Below are positions 7,982 to 16,150 of a stretch of DNA of 34,158 nt, piece after piece. How positions within the stretch are numbered: the stretch's first letter is position 1; every line of letters begins with the position of its first letter. Made by a program: the position numbers and the translations under genes. The stretch covers positions 1 to 34,158 of the forward strand of contig CANLAH010000006.1 in NCBI GenBank assembly GCA_947488685.1, written 5' to 3'. The notes beneath the pieces were generated by a model, which did not search any database, was not told where the DNA came from, and saw only the letters and a program-made list of their open reading frames with translations. Source of the stretch: Acidimicrobiaceae bacterium. Lineage in GTDB: Bacteria; Actinomycetota; Acidimicrobiia; Acidimicrobiales; Ilumatobacteraceae.

Positions 7982-8949
7982 AAAAGCCATTTCGTTTTGG
8001 AGTACAAGGATACGCCCCCGCATCAGCAGGTGAATGGCGAGCACTTGCACGCAAAGCAGAATCACTTGGCTTTTCTTCGTTTCACTTAGCAGATCATGTG
8101 ATCGGACCTGGTCCCGCACTTGCTGCCACTGGTCATCCTGTACAGACAGTTGCAGCGATTCCAGCAATGGCAGTTGCTGCTGAAGCAACGACAACGATAA
8201 AAATTGGCTGCCGCGTGTTGTGCGTGGATTATCGCAATCCGGTCATGCTTGCAAAAGAACTTGCCACGCTGGATTTCTTTTCAGAAGGACGACTAGAAAT
8301 CGGTTTGGGTGCTGGCTGGCTGCAAAATGAGTACGACGCAATGGGGATCACCTTTGATCGCGCTGGAGTTCGATTAGACCGACTCGAAGAAGTCATTGCA
8401 TTGATTCGTGCCTCGAGTGCAGACGGAGAACTCAACATGGCAGGCAAACACGTGCATGCAGTTGGATTTGAAGCCGTTCCAAAGCCGATTCAACGACCAA
8501 TGCCCCCCATCATGATTGGTGGAGGTGCGCAACGTATCTTGGGAATTGCTGGCCGCGAAGCAGACATCGTGAGTCTGAACTTTAATAATTCATCCGGAAA
8601 ACTTGGTCCAGAGGGCATTGGTTCTGCCACTGCTGAGTTGACGGACCAAAAGATCCAATGGATCAAAGACGGTGCAGGGTCGCGTTTTGATGATATCGAA
8701 ATAGAGATTGCTGCGTATTTCACGGTCGTCACCCCCGACGGCGAAGGCACTCGTGCAAAAATGGCACCGATGTTTGGCTTAACGCCGGAAGTTTTTGCCG
8801 AACATCCCAATGCGCTCATTGGTTCGGTTGACGAAATATGTGATCGCATTGTTGAGCGACGCGAGCGCTACGGAATCAGTTATGTCACATTTGGGTCATC
8901 GGTCATGGAAGCTGCCGCCCCAATCGTTGAAAAACTTTCAGGAAAATAA
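7978..8949 (+). CDS. LLM-class F420-dependent oxidoreductase (first)
   Basis: A 323-residue TIM-barrel protein of the luciferase-like monooxygenase superfamily, F420-dependent branch. Visible signatures are FHLADHV at about 35-41, RNPVMLAKELATLDFFS at 86-102, the glycine-rich RLEIGLGAGW at 105-114 and MPPIMIGGGA in the cofactor region. The overall form recalls the mycobacterial MSMEG_2516-type subgroup. Such enzymes use the deazaflavin F420 for hydride transfer to or from alcohols, enones or imines. The substrate here is unknown. Its ATG overlaps the stop of the phosphohistidine-domain gene by four bases, and the second P450 starts 28 bp after its stop. This implies a shared transcript and probably a shared pathway. 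Confidence 0.88.
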   Translation: MKKPFRFGVQGYAPASAGEWRALARKAESLGFSSFHLADHVIGPGPALAATGHPVQTVAAIPAMAVAAEATTTIKIGCRVLCVDYRNPVMLAKELATLDFFSEGRLEIGLGAGWLQNEYDAMGITFDRAGVRLDRLEEVIALIRASSADGELNMAGKHVHAVGFEAVPKPIQRPMPPIMIGGGAQRILGIAGREADIVSLNFNNSSGKLGPEGIGSATAELTDQKIQWIKDGAGSRFDDIEIEIAAYFTVVTPDGEGTRAKMAPMFGLTPEVFAEHPNALIGSVDEICDRIVERRERYGISYVTFGSSVMEAAAPIVEKLSGK

Positions 8950-8977
8950 ATTAAAAAATTACATGGATGGAGAAACT

Positions 8978-10246
8978 ATGAAAACTGACCTCGCAACATT
9001 TAACCCGTTCGACGCACAAACACTGCAGTGCCCATTCCCGCATTATGCACAGATGCGCGAAGAAGCTCCAGTCTTGTTAGTCGAAGGCATAGGAGTACAT
9101 CTCGTTACGCGTCACGATTTAGTGATGGAAGTTTTGCGTGACCCTCAGACATATTCATCGCTGTTTGGAGGAGCCGGTATGCCTCTTAATGCCGAGGCCC
9201 GCGAACGTTTGAGCGCCGTCGTCAAAGATGGATACCCCCGTGTTCCCACCATGTTGACCGCTGACCAACCAGACCACACCCGGTATCGCCGACTCGTATC
9301 GAAGGCATTCCACCCCAAGGTGATTGCAGAACTTGAACCCTTTGTTCGTCAATTGACAGTGCGACTGATTGATTCCTGGATTGCAAACGGACACATTGAG
9401 TTCGTCAAGGAGTTTGGTGTGCCTTTGCCAGTAGAAGTGATTGCCCACGCACTGAATGTGCCACAAAGCCGATTGGCAGACTTCAAGCGCTGGTCTGACG
9501 ACTCGATTGCAGGTATCGGAACAAACATTTCGCTCGACGAGCGTGTGCGTGCTGAGGGCGGAGTCAATGAGTTCCAACATTATTTTGCAGAGCAGATTAA
9601 TTTGAGGCGTACAGATCCTCGAGATGACATCTTGACAAACTTGCTGAACGCAAGCATTGAAGACGACGATCCAGAAGTCACCGACAAGCGACCACTTGAT
9701 ATGCCAGAGATGCTGAGCATTGTTGCGCAGTTATTGGTTGCTGGCAACGAGACAACAACAAAGATGTTGACTGAGATGATGCGATTGCTGGCAGAGAATC
9801 CAGAACAATGGCAGATGATCAAGGACGACCCATCTCGTATTGACCGCGTTGTTGATGAGACACTTCGTTTGTCTACTCCAACGCAAGGGATGTGGAGAGT
9901 GCTCACTAAAGACACAGAACTCGGTGGAACTAAACTGACAAAGGGATCTCGCATTGTGATCGTTTTCTCTTCGGCTAATCGTGATGAGCGTTTGTTTGAT
10001 GATCCTGATGCTTTTGATCCTGACAGAGAAAACCTTCGGGAGAACTTGGCATTCGGCAAGGGGATTCACTTCTGCCTCGGCGCAAACTTGTCGCGCCTCG
10101 AGGGCAGAGTTGCACTCGAAGAACTTTCAAAGCGAATCGAAAGTTTCACGTTGTCGTCAACGAACAAGTATGAGTATTTCCCTAGCTTTATGTTGCGCGG
10201 GCTCACCAGCCTTGATGTTGACTTTGTTGCAGTAGACAAAAAGTGA
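8978..10246 (+). CDS. Cytochrome P450 (second of three)
   Basis: A soluble 422-residue P450. AGNETT lies at 255-260 (I-helix), ExxR at Glu294-Arg297, and the haem loop FGKGIHFC at 359-366 with Cys366 as ligand. DQPDHTRYRRLVSKAFHP is the usual C-helix region. The start ATG at 8978 has GGAG five bases upstream. In-frame starts further upstream would run back into the oxidoreductase gene and were rejected. The stop shares its last base with the SDR start (TGATG), so the P450 product and the SDR are translationally coupled. A sequential hydroxylation and alcohol oxidation is a reasonable inference. No ferredoxin partner is adjacent. Confidence 0.9.
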   Translation: MKTDLATFNPFDAQTLQCPFPHYAQMREEAPVLLVEGIGVHLVTRHDLVMEVLRDPQTYSSLFGGAGMPLNAEARERLSAVVKDGYPRVPTMLTADQPDHTRYRRLVSKAFHPKVIAELEPFVRQLTVRLIDSWIANGHIEFVKEFGVPLPVEVIAHALNVPQSRLADFKRWSDDSIAGIGTNISLDERVRAEGGVNEFQHYFAEQINLRRTDPRDDILTNLLNASIEDDDPEVTDKRPLDMPEMLSIVAQLLVAGNETTTKMLTEMMRLLAENPEQWQMIKDDPSRIDRVVDETLRLSTPTQGMWRVLTKDTELGGTKLTKGSRIVIVFSSANRDERLFDDPDAFDPDRENLRENLAFGKGIHFCLGANLSRLEGRVALEELSKRIESFTLSSTNKYEYFPSFMLRGLTSLDVDFVAVDKK

Positions 10247-11055
10247 TGGGCTCTCAACTCGCAGGCAAAATTGCCGTTGTCACTGGATCAAGTCGCGGAA
10301 TCGGACGCGGTACAGCCATTGCACTTGGCGAAATGGGTGCAACTGTTTACATCACAGGTCGCACAACAGGAAGTGATCCGCTTTCAATAGACACAACTGC
10401 GGCAATGGTCAATGATGCTGGCGGTCATGGAATTGCGGTTCAGGTTGATCACGGAAATGACTCTGAAATAGCAGCACTGTTTGCTCAAGTGCAAGCAGAG
10501 TCGGGCAAACTAAATATTCTGGTCAACAACGTGTACAAAATTCCTGACCCACCTGCATGGGGTGGCGGATTCTGGGACCATCCAATCAGCATTTGGGATG
10601 ATCAAGTTGGCATCGGATTACGTGCCCACTATGTGGCGTCATGGCATGCCGCCCCTTTGTTGTTTGCGGCTGGTGCTGGCGGATCAATTATCAATGTTTC
10701 ATCACCTGGTGGTACCTCGTATCACTTCAGTTCGTCATATGGTGCCGGCAAGGCTGGTCTCAACCGACTGAGTGCCGACATGGCTATCGAACTTAATCCA
10801 AAGGGGATTGCTTGCTGCTCGGTGTATCCAGGATCTGTGGCAACAGAGTTCATTCAAAAATGGGCTGGCGAACGCGGAACAGATCTATCAACGTCTCAAA
10901 CAACTCTTGGTGTTGGGCGCGCAATTGCCGCGCTTGTGATTGCTCCGAACTTGATGGAACGCTCAGGTTCAATTCAGTGGGTTGAAGACATCTCAGAAGA
11001 GTTTGATGTGCGCGATGAAAACGGAAATCGGGCAGTGAAATACGCTGGTCGCTAA
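10246..11055 (+). CDS. Short-chain dehydrogenase/reductase
   Basis: A 269-residue classical-type SDR with a Rossmann fold. The nucleotide-binding TGSSRGIGRG begins at Thr13, NNVY replaces the usual NNAG, the catalytic Ser is at 152-153 (NVSS), and the YxxxK pair is Tyr165/Lys169 (YGAGK). The GRT after the second beta-strand (VYITGRT) suggests an NADP(H) preference. The overall layout, with a longer NNVYKIPDPPAWGGGFWDHP loop, resembles the DHRS1-like subgroup. It starts at the ATG that overlaps the P450 stop by one base; a GTG three bases upstream is an alternative. It is the last gene of the plus-strand cluster and ends 18 bp before a convergent gene. The alcohol or ketone substrate is unknown. 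Confidence 0.88.
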   Translation: MGSQLAGKIAVVTGSSRGIGRGTAIALGEMGATVYITGRTTGSDPLSIDTTAAMVNDAGGHGIAVQVDHGNDSEIAALFAQVQAESGKLNILVNNVYKIPDPPAWGGGFWDHPISIWDDQVGIGLRAHYVASWHAAPLLFAAGAGGSIINVSSPGGTSYHFSSSYGAGKAGLNRLSADMAIELNPKGIACCSVYPGSVATEFIQKWAGERGTDLSTSQTTLGVGRAIAALVIAPNLMERSGSIQWVEDISEEFDVRDENGNRAVKYAGR

Positions 11056-11073
11056 AGATCTAGTTCTGCAGAA

Positions 11074-11910
11074 TCATTCATCCCACGAGCGATGCCACAA
11101 CAAGGGATTACTCGTTGATGTCGCTGGAGTCCCAGTGGCTGCGCCACCTAGCCATAGCGCCAGATCTAATTCGCGTGCAGGATGATCGGTGACACCGATG
11201 TTGGTTCCGTCTGCAAAATAAATAATGGTCATCACCGATCGCATGATGTCAGTGTTGTTGGCCGGAGCCGAATGCAATGTCCAACCTCGATGGAAGGTGG
11301 CATCCCCAGGGGCGAATGGTCCGTGAGTGGACAATGAGAACCCGCGCTCTTTGACGACTGTTTCAAAATGTGCATGTGACTCATCACCGATCACTTTTTC
11401 ACCGAGGTTTCCGTGTTGCCAACTTTGGTCAGCAAACGTCATACCACCGATATTGCTTGGCACGTCAACAAGGGGCATCCACATCGTGATTGTCTTTGTG
11501 GTGTCAAGCGGCCAATACACCTGATCTTGATGCCATGGCGTAAAACCGCCACCAGGCTCCTTATATAGCGCTTGATCGTGATACAGCCGAACACCATCAC
11601 ACTCGAGTAGTTCGGCGGCAACGCGTGCAAACCGTCGGGCATGCACGAATGCCGCAACGCTTGGATCGTATTGGCAAATGTTTGCTGACTGGATGAACGC
11701 TTTACCGTATGTATCTCGCTCATCGAGCGGACGATTATCCCAACGGCATGCCATCGTGGCGTCGTCGATAGCGCTTTTGTAGGCAGCAATTTCTTGACGA
11801 GAAGCCAACTCCCGAACAACTGCGTGCCCGTCTTGCTGAAAGCGAGAGACGGTGTCTTGCGAAACACAAAAGTACGTGTTGAGTGGGTGAGTGTCAGCAG
11901 GGGATTTCAT
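11074..11910 (-). CDS. Phytanoyl-CoA dioxygenase (PhyH) family protein, copy 1
   Basis: A 278-residue Fe(II)/2-oxoglutarate-dependent oxygenase-like protein of the PhyH family. The facial triad is visible as His127-x-Asp129 (TPWHQDQVYWPL) and His213 (GWTLHSAPANNT). Arg224 (MRSVMTIIYF) is the likely 2-oxoglutarate anchor. RLYHDQALYKEPGGG before the triad is typical. Such enzymes hydroxylate branched acyl-CoAs or other small metabolites. The ATG at 11910 overlaps the upstream PhyH stop by four bases (ATGA), so the pair is coupled. A TTG-initiated extension to 11937 was rejected. The pair with the next gene suggests an ancient duplication or a two-step oxidation. Confidence 0.87.
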   Translation of the reverse strand: MKSPADTHPLNTYFCVSQDTVSRFQQDGHAVVRELASRQEIAAYKSAIDDATMACRWDNRPLDERDTYGKAFIQSANICQYDPSVAAFVHARRFARVAAELLECDGVRLYHDQALYKEPGGGFTPWHQDQVYWPLDTTKTITMWMPLVDVPSNIGGMTFADQSWQHGNLGEKVIGDESHAHFETVVKERGFSLSTHGPFAPGDATFHRGWTLHSAPANNTDIMRSVMTIIYFADGTNIGVTDHPARELDLALWLGGAATGTPATSTSNPLLWHRSWDE

Positions 11911-12710
11911 ACACGTGAGCCGTTGCGCAACACCCACGGAAATCGGGCATTGTCGGTGAGTGGTGTTCCGAGCTTGTCGTGAGGTCCGTCAAAACGAATG
12001 GCATCAGGTCCGACATATTGCAAGATGTAGGCCTTGCGCATGTGGTCCGACACATTTGGACCAGTGAGATGCGGTGTAAGACTTGAGAATATGACTGCAC
12101 CACCGGCGGCAATAGGTGCAGCAATAGGTGTCACGGGCGGGTCTTCAAATATCTCCCAACCCAACGGCTCGACATATGTGTGCAAGAGTGTTCCGCTTTT
12201 GTGGAGTCCTGGTGCTGCCCAAACACAACCTGCCTCGATGGGTACGTCATTCAGCGCAATCCAAATCGTGAGGTAGTGCTCTGGCAAGACAAATGTATAT
12301 CCGTTGTCTTGATGCCACGGAAACCGACGCGGCTTCTCATTTGCTTTGTATACGGCTTGGTCGTGATACAAACGTGCGTCAGGACCAATGAGATCATGCA
12401 CAAGTCCAGTGATTGGCGATGACGATACAAACTTCAACAGCGCATCTGACTTAAGGGCGATATTTGGAGCAAAAGTGATGGCCCCTTTTTCAGCGATAAA
12501 CATTCTGCTGTCAGGTAATTTTTCAAGGAAAGAGTCGGCCTCCTCGCAAAAAATATCAGTCTCGGTGGTGACTTCAGCAAGAGTCGTGGGATCAACAAGG
12601 TTTTCCACGACAAAATATCCGTCTGAGTTGAATTGATTCCACTGCTCATCTGTGAGCGTTGTGCGTGCATGCGTGGGAACTGCAGTGTCCCAATCAAAGC
12701 CAGAAGACAT
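11907..12710 (-). CDS. Phytanoyl-CoA dioxygenase (PhyH) family protein, copy 2
   Basis: A 267-residue PhyH-family protein, diverged from its neighbour but with the same layout. RLYHDQAVYKANEKPRRFPWHQD gives the His133-x-Asp135 pair, the distal His is His214 (SLTPHLTGPNVSDHMRKAY), and Arg225 is the likely 2-oxoglutarate ligand. All catalytic residues are kept. The ATG at 12710 is chosen because GGTGATC, a good anti-16S complement, lies about 11 bases upstream. A GTG at 12728 would add six residues. It sits 74 bp downstream of the carotenoid oxygenase gene on the same strand, so the three genes are probably one operon. Confidence 0.86.
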   Translation of the reverse strand: MSSGFDWDTAVPTHARTTLTDEQWNQFNSDGYFVVENLVDPTTLAEVTTETDIFCEEADSFLEKLPDSRMFIAEKGAITFAPNIALKSDALLKFVSSSPITGLVHDLIGPDARLYHDQAVYKANEKPRRFPWHQDNGYTFVLPEHYLTIWIALNDVPIEAGCVWAAPGLHKSGTLLHTYVEPLGWEIFEDPPVTPIAAPIAAGGAVIFSSLTPHLTGPNVSDHMRKAYILQYVGPDAIRFDGPHDKLGTPLTDNARFPWVLRNGSRV

Positions 12711-12784
12711 CGGGTGCGAGGCGATCACCTTACTAGTGTGCCATATTTGACGAAGGCCACGTATGCCTGTCGTTGATCAGGGCA

Positions 12785-14248
12785 CTACGGGGCGTGGTTG
12801 CTCCAATATGAATGAGTGCCACTACAAATTTTTTCGGGAAGACGTATGGTGGCGATAGGGCCATCACTGACTCGTTGGGCGTCAAAGACGACGCAATCGC
12901 TCGCATCGGACACGGTATCTGTGGTGAACGAGATGAGATAGCCGTCATCTTCTGACTGCGAATTGGTGCGCGGCGCAAAGACGGTCTCGCTGCAGTAGAC
13001 ACCTTCATTAAATCGGTACGACTCTTCAGTACCAGTTTGAACAGAATGCTTGATGACTCCCTCAAAGAGAAACCAGCCATTGACTGGAACAGCACTGTAG
13101 GTGTAGTCGTATTTGCGGCCGGCGTATGCACTGTTGATCATGCCAAACTCGGTAATGGTGTCTGAGATAGGGCCTTCTGTCACCATGCCAGTGCGTCGAT
13201 TAAGGCGCCATCTGTAGGGGCGTGATTGCAATGCATAGAGGTCAAGAAAACGAAACAATCGTGTGTTGAGGTCAGCGTCTGGTGGCATTGTTGGAGATGG
13301 ATCATATTCAAAATAGCCATCTAAGATTATTTCATCACCATCTTCGTACGCATTAATCCAGTGCAAAACATATGTTGCTTCGCATTCGAACCACTGAACA
13401 TCGCTGCTTTTTCCGTGGCGCGGAACAACGCCAATGCGTGTCGGCATATCCTTGTGAAATTGAGTGGCATACACATCTCGTTTGAGTAATTCTTCATCCC
13501 AAAACATGGGGCAATCATTGAGAATAGAAAAGTTTGTCGTAAATGCCATGTCATGTGGCAGGCGTGGTCCGGGTAATGGAATATCGATATATGTGACGAG
13601 TTCGCCTGCACAAGAGAGGACTCCGTAATGCATATATGGGTAGGTCGTTGAATAGTTAAAAAACAACAGTTCACCGGTGTTCTCATCAACCTTGGTATGG
13701 GCAGATACACCTTCTTTTGGAAACACGCCGTTCCATGATGCAGGACCCATGTTGTCAAGCGTGTGTGGGTTCAGTTGATACAGGTCGCCGCATTGGTAAA
13801 AACTTGTGAGCGCGATTCCGTTGTGTACAACGACGTCTGTGCTTGATGCGTCTTTCATGCGGGTGCGCGCACCCCAACCATCCTGACGGATTGACTTCTT
13901 TGGCGATTCAGCAAGACCAGACCAGAGCGCACTGCCATGTTCGAGTTCTGCTGCGAGTCCTTGCGTCTGAATCATTCTGTTGCGATATGCCGCTGATCCA
14001 TCTTGAAAAGTGATTGCATGCAGCATGCCGTCACCGTCAAATGGGTGATACCGAGCAAGCGCAGGCACCAGGGGATTTTCTGTGTTTCGCAAATACACCC
14101 CATTGAGATCGTGCGGGATTTCTCCCTGCACCTGCATCTCGGTAGCGTTCCATTCGCGAGTCTGAGGAGCCCATGCCCCGATGCGATACGGGTGGTCGTC
14201 ATCAGCTGGCAAGAGTGATGGCCAAGTATTGATCAAAATATTTGTCAT
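12785..14248 (-). CDS. Carotenoid cleavage oxygenase family (RPE65/CCD) protein
   Basis: A 487-residue non-haem iron oxygenase of the carotenoid/stilbene cleavage family, a seven-bladed propeller. The four iron-binding histidines can be picked out: His184 (SAHTKVD), His232 (LPHDMAFT), His296 (YVLHWINAYED) and His479 (SGTHSYW). The N-terminal GVYLRNTENPL and HPFDGDGMLHAI segments are also family marks. These enzymes split a carbon-carbon double bond of carotenoids, apocarotenoids or lignin-like stilbenes to aldehydes. The start is strong, with AAGGAGG at 14253-14259 and four bases to the ATG. The nearby aldehyde dehydrogenase (14738-16144) could handle an aldehyde product, which is inference. 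The true substrate is undetermined. The length is normal. Confidence 0.92.
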   Translation of the reverse strand: MTNILINTWPSLLPADDDHPYRIGAWAPQTREWNATEMQVQGEIPHDLNGVYLRNTENPLVPALARYHPFDGDGMLHAITFQDGSAAYRNRMIQTQGLAAELEHGSALWSGLAESPKKSIRQDGWGARTRMKDASSTDVVVHNGIALTSFYQCGDLYQLNPHTLDNMGPASWNGVFPKEGVSAHTKVDENTGELLFFNYSTTYPYMHYGVLSCAGELVTYIDIPLPGPRLPHDMAFTTNFSILNDCPMFWDEELLKRDVYATQFHKDMPTRIGVVPRHGKSSDVQWFECEATYVLHWINAYEDGDEIILDGYFEYDPSPTMPPDADLNTRLFRFLDLYALQSRPYRWRLNRRTGMVTEGPISDTITEFGMINSAYAGRKYDYTYSAVPVNGWFLFEGVIKHSVQTGTEESYRFNEGVYCSETVFAPRTNSQSEDDGYLISFTTDTVSDASDCVVFDAQRVSDGPIATIRLPEKICSGTHSYWSNHAP

Positions 14249-14252
14249 GAGT

Positions 14253-14259
14253 CCTCCTT
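14253..14259 (-). promoter_or_regulatory. Strong Shine-Dalgarno for the carotenoid oxygenase
   Basis: AAGGAGG on the minus strand, four bases before the ATG at 14248. It is one of the strongest ribosome-binding sites in the window and fixes this start. Confidence 0.8.
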
Positions 14260-14308
14260 GAGTTTAACCCTAGGTCGTTATAGTCGGTTGACGAGCAGGG
14301 GAGGTTCG

Positions 14309-14731
14309 ATGACGCACAATTTGCCACACAATCCCAAGAAGGCTTCACCAGTTTTTCGTCGTGAATCGGACTGTGAAACAGAACAGTGGGCTGACTCGAT
14401 CAAGGGCTCGGTAAAATGGTGGACACTGTTTAGCGCAGACCGCACCCCGACGACTGACCTAACAGTAGGGATCGCCGAAATACCTGTTAGCGCTCCCACC
14501 CCGGTGCGTGGTCATTGGCACTCTCTTGCAGAGGTGTATTACATCCTGAGCGGCAGCGGATATGTCTGGATTGCAGGCGACAAGACATCAGTCGTAGCGG
14601 GTGATGCAGTTTTTATTCCAGGAGACATCGAACATTTTGCTGTGAATACTGGCGCTGAGCCACTGCGGTTACTGTATTTTTTTCCGACGGATTCGTTTAC
14701 TGATGTTGAGTACGAGTTTCCGGCGCAGTGA
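14309..14731 (+). CDS. Small single-domain cupin
   Basis: A 140-residue single-domain cupin. Motif 1 supplies His69, His71 and Glu75 (GHWHSLAEVYYILSG), and motif 2 supplies His109 (GDAVFIPGDIEHFAVN), the standard metal-binding set. The start at 14309 has AGGGGAGG five bases upstream; earlier in-frame starts lack such a site. It is divergent from the carotenoid oxygenase with 60 bp between the two starts and convergent with the aldehyde dehydrogenase (6 bp gap). Small cupins act as isomerases, dioxygenases or sensors, and nothing here decides which. The context suggests a function tied to the oxygenase operon. Confidence 0.83.
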   Translation: MTHNLPHNPKKASPVFRRESDCETEQWADSIKGSVKWWTLFSADRTPTTDLTVGIAEIPVSAPTPVRGHWHSLAEVYYILSGSGYVWIAGDKTSVVAGDAVFIPGDIEHFAVNTGAEPLRLLYFFPTDSFTDVEYEFPAQ

Positions 14732-14737
14732 CTGTTC

Positions 14738-16144
14738 TTATGAATGCTTGAGGTGAAACGATTTAAGTTTGATGTACGGCCCGAAGCCAAGTTCTGACAA
14801 TGCAATTCCAGAACCAGTGTCTTTGACTCCAGTCCAAACCAATGATGGGTCTAAGTAGTCACATCTATTCATAAAACACGTGCCTGTCTCAATGAGATGA
14901 CCAAGAGCAGCGGCACGTTCGATGTCTTGTGTCCAAAGACAAGCAGTGAGGCCATAGGGAGAGTCGTTCATCAAAGCGACTGCTTCTTGGTCTCCGAAGA
15001 CTTTCATAATGCCAATGACGGGACCAAATGATTCATCTCGCATGACACTCATTGAATGATTGACGTTTAGCAAAACTGTCGGCCCAAGATATGGAGAATC
15101 AATTCGTGAGGCCGCAAATTCATGCTCACTGACAACAGCGCGTGCCCCTTGAGCGGTCGCAGCAGAAATCTGATCACGCACGAACTGAGCACTCTTTGTG
15201 TTGACCATCGGCCCGAGTGTGGTCTGGGCATCTAGAGGATTGCCAAGCACATACTCACGCGTGAGATTAATAAAGCCATCAACAAAGTCGTCGTATACAT
15301 CAGCATGGACATAGATTCGTTCGATGCCACAACATGATTGGCCACTATTGAAAAATGAACCGTCTACATTTTCGGCGATCGCGACTGAGAGATCTGCGTC
15401 AGCGCGCACATATGAAGGGTCTTTGCCTCCGAGTTCTGTACCGACTCCGATAAAACGACCGGCAGCCGCACGCTCCATCGCTGCACCGCCCTCAACTGAT
15501 CCGGTAAAGACAACAAAGTTGATGCGCTTGTCGCTAATCATCTTGCTCACGGCTGTATGACTGGCATGCACATGTTGAAAAACACCATCTGGAAATCCGG
15601 CGGCACTACAAGCAGCAGAAAACCTTTCGGCGCAGAGGAGAGTCTGTGACGCATGTTTCATGATGATGGTGTTACCGCTTAACAGGGCCGGTACGACTGA
15701 ATTAATAGCGGTGAGATACGGGTAGTTCCATGGGGCCACAACGAGCACGGCTCCGACTGGGTTGCGGCGAATAAATTTGGTAAAACCATCAACGTGGGGG
15801 ACGTCGATATCTCGCAGTTCGCGTTGAGCAATTGACATCATGTGCCGAGCACGTTCTTGTACGCCCCGCAAGATTTCATTGGGCGTGTAACGAATAGGCC
15901 GACCCATTTGTTGCGTGATCTCAAGCCCAATGTCATTGGAATTCGCCTCGAGATAATTCACCATTAGTTCACACAAGCGAATTCGTTCTGCGATGGTGGT
16001 GTTTTGCCATTCAGACTTAGCGTGTGAGGCTCTTTCAAGAACTATTTCTATTTGCGAATCATCGGCCAGTTGGCGTGTTGCCAGCGTTGAACCGTCAATC
16101 GGGGAAATGATATTTTGCAATGTCACTGTATCTACACTAGACAT
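14738..16144 (-). CDS. Aldehyde dehydrogenase family protein (first)
   Basis: A 468-residue NAD(P)-dependent aldehyde dehydrogenase. Oxyanion Asn139 (APWNYP), general base Glu237 (GTELGGKDP) and nucleophile Cys271 in FFNSGQSCC are present, followed by the usual second domain with RDESFGPVIGI. The set is complete, so activity is expected. It oxidises an aldehyde to an acid in the cytosol. The neighbouring carotenoid-cleavage gene makes apocarotenal-type aldehydes an attractive but untested substrate. The ATG at 16144 was chosen over a TTG at 16165, which would overlap the divergent pirin gene. Only six bases separate this start from the pirin start. Confidence 0.88.
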   Translation of the reverse strand: MSSVDTVTLQNIISPIDGSTLATRQLADDSQIEIVLERASHAKSEWQNTTIAERIRLCELMVNYLEANSNDIGLEITQQMGRPIRYTPNEILRGVQERARHMMSIAQRELRDIDVPHVDGFTKFIRRNPVGAVLVVAPWNYPYLTAINSVVPALLSGNTIIMKHASQTLLCAERFSAACSAAGFPDGVFQHVHASHTAVSKMISDKRINFVVFTGSVEGGAAMERAAAGRFIGVGTELGGKDPSYVRADADLSVAIAENVDGSFFNSGQSCCGIERIYVHADVYDDFVDGFINLTREYVLGNPLDAQTTLGPMVNTKSAQFVRDQISAATAQGARAVVSEHEFAASRIDSPYLGPTVLLNVNHSMSVMRDESFGPVIGIMKVFGDQEAVALMNDSPYGLTACLWTQDIERAAALGHLIETGTCFMNRCDYLDPSLVWTGVKDTGSGIALSELGFGPYIKLKSFHLKHS

Positions 16145-16150
16145 TGAGGT

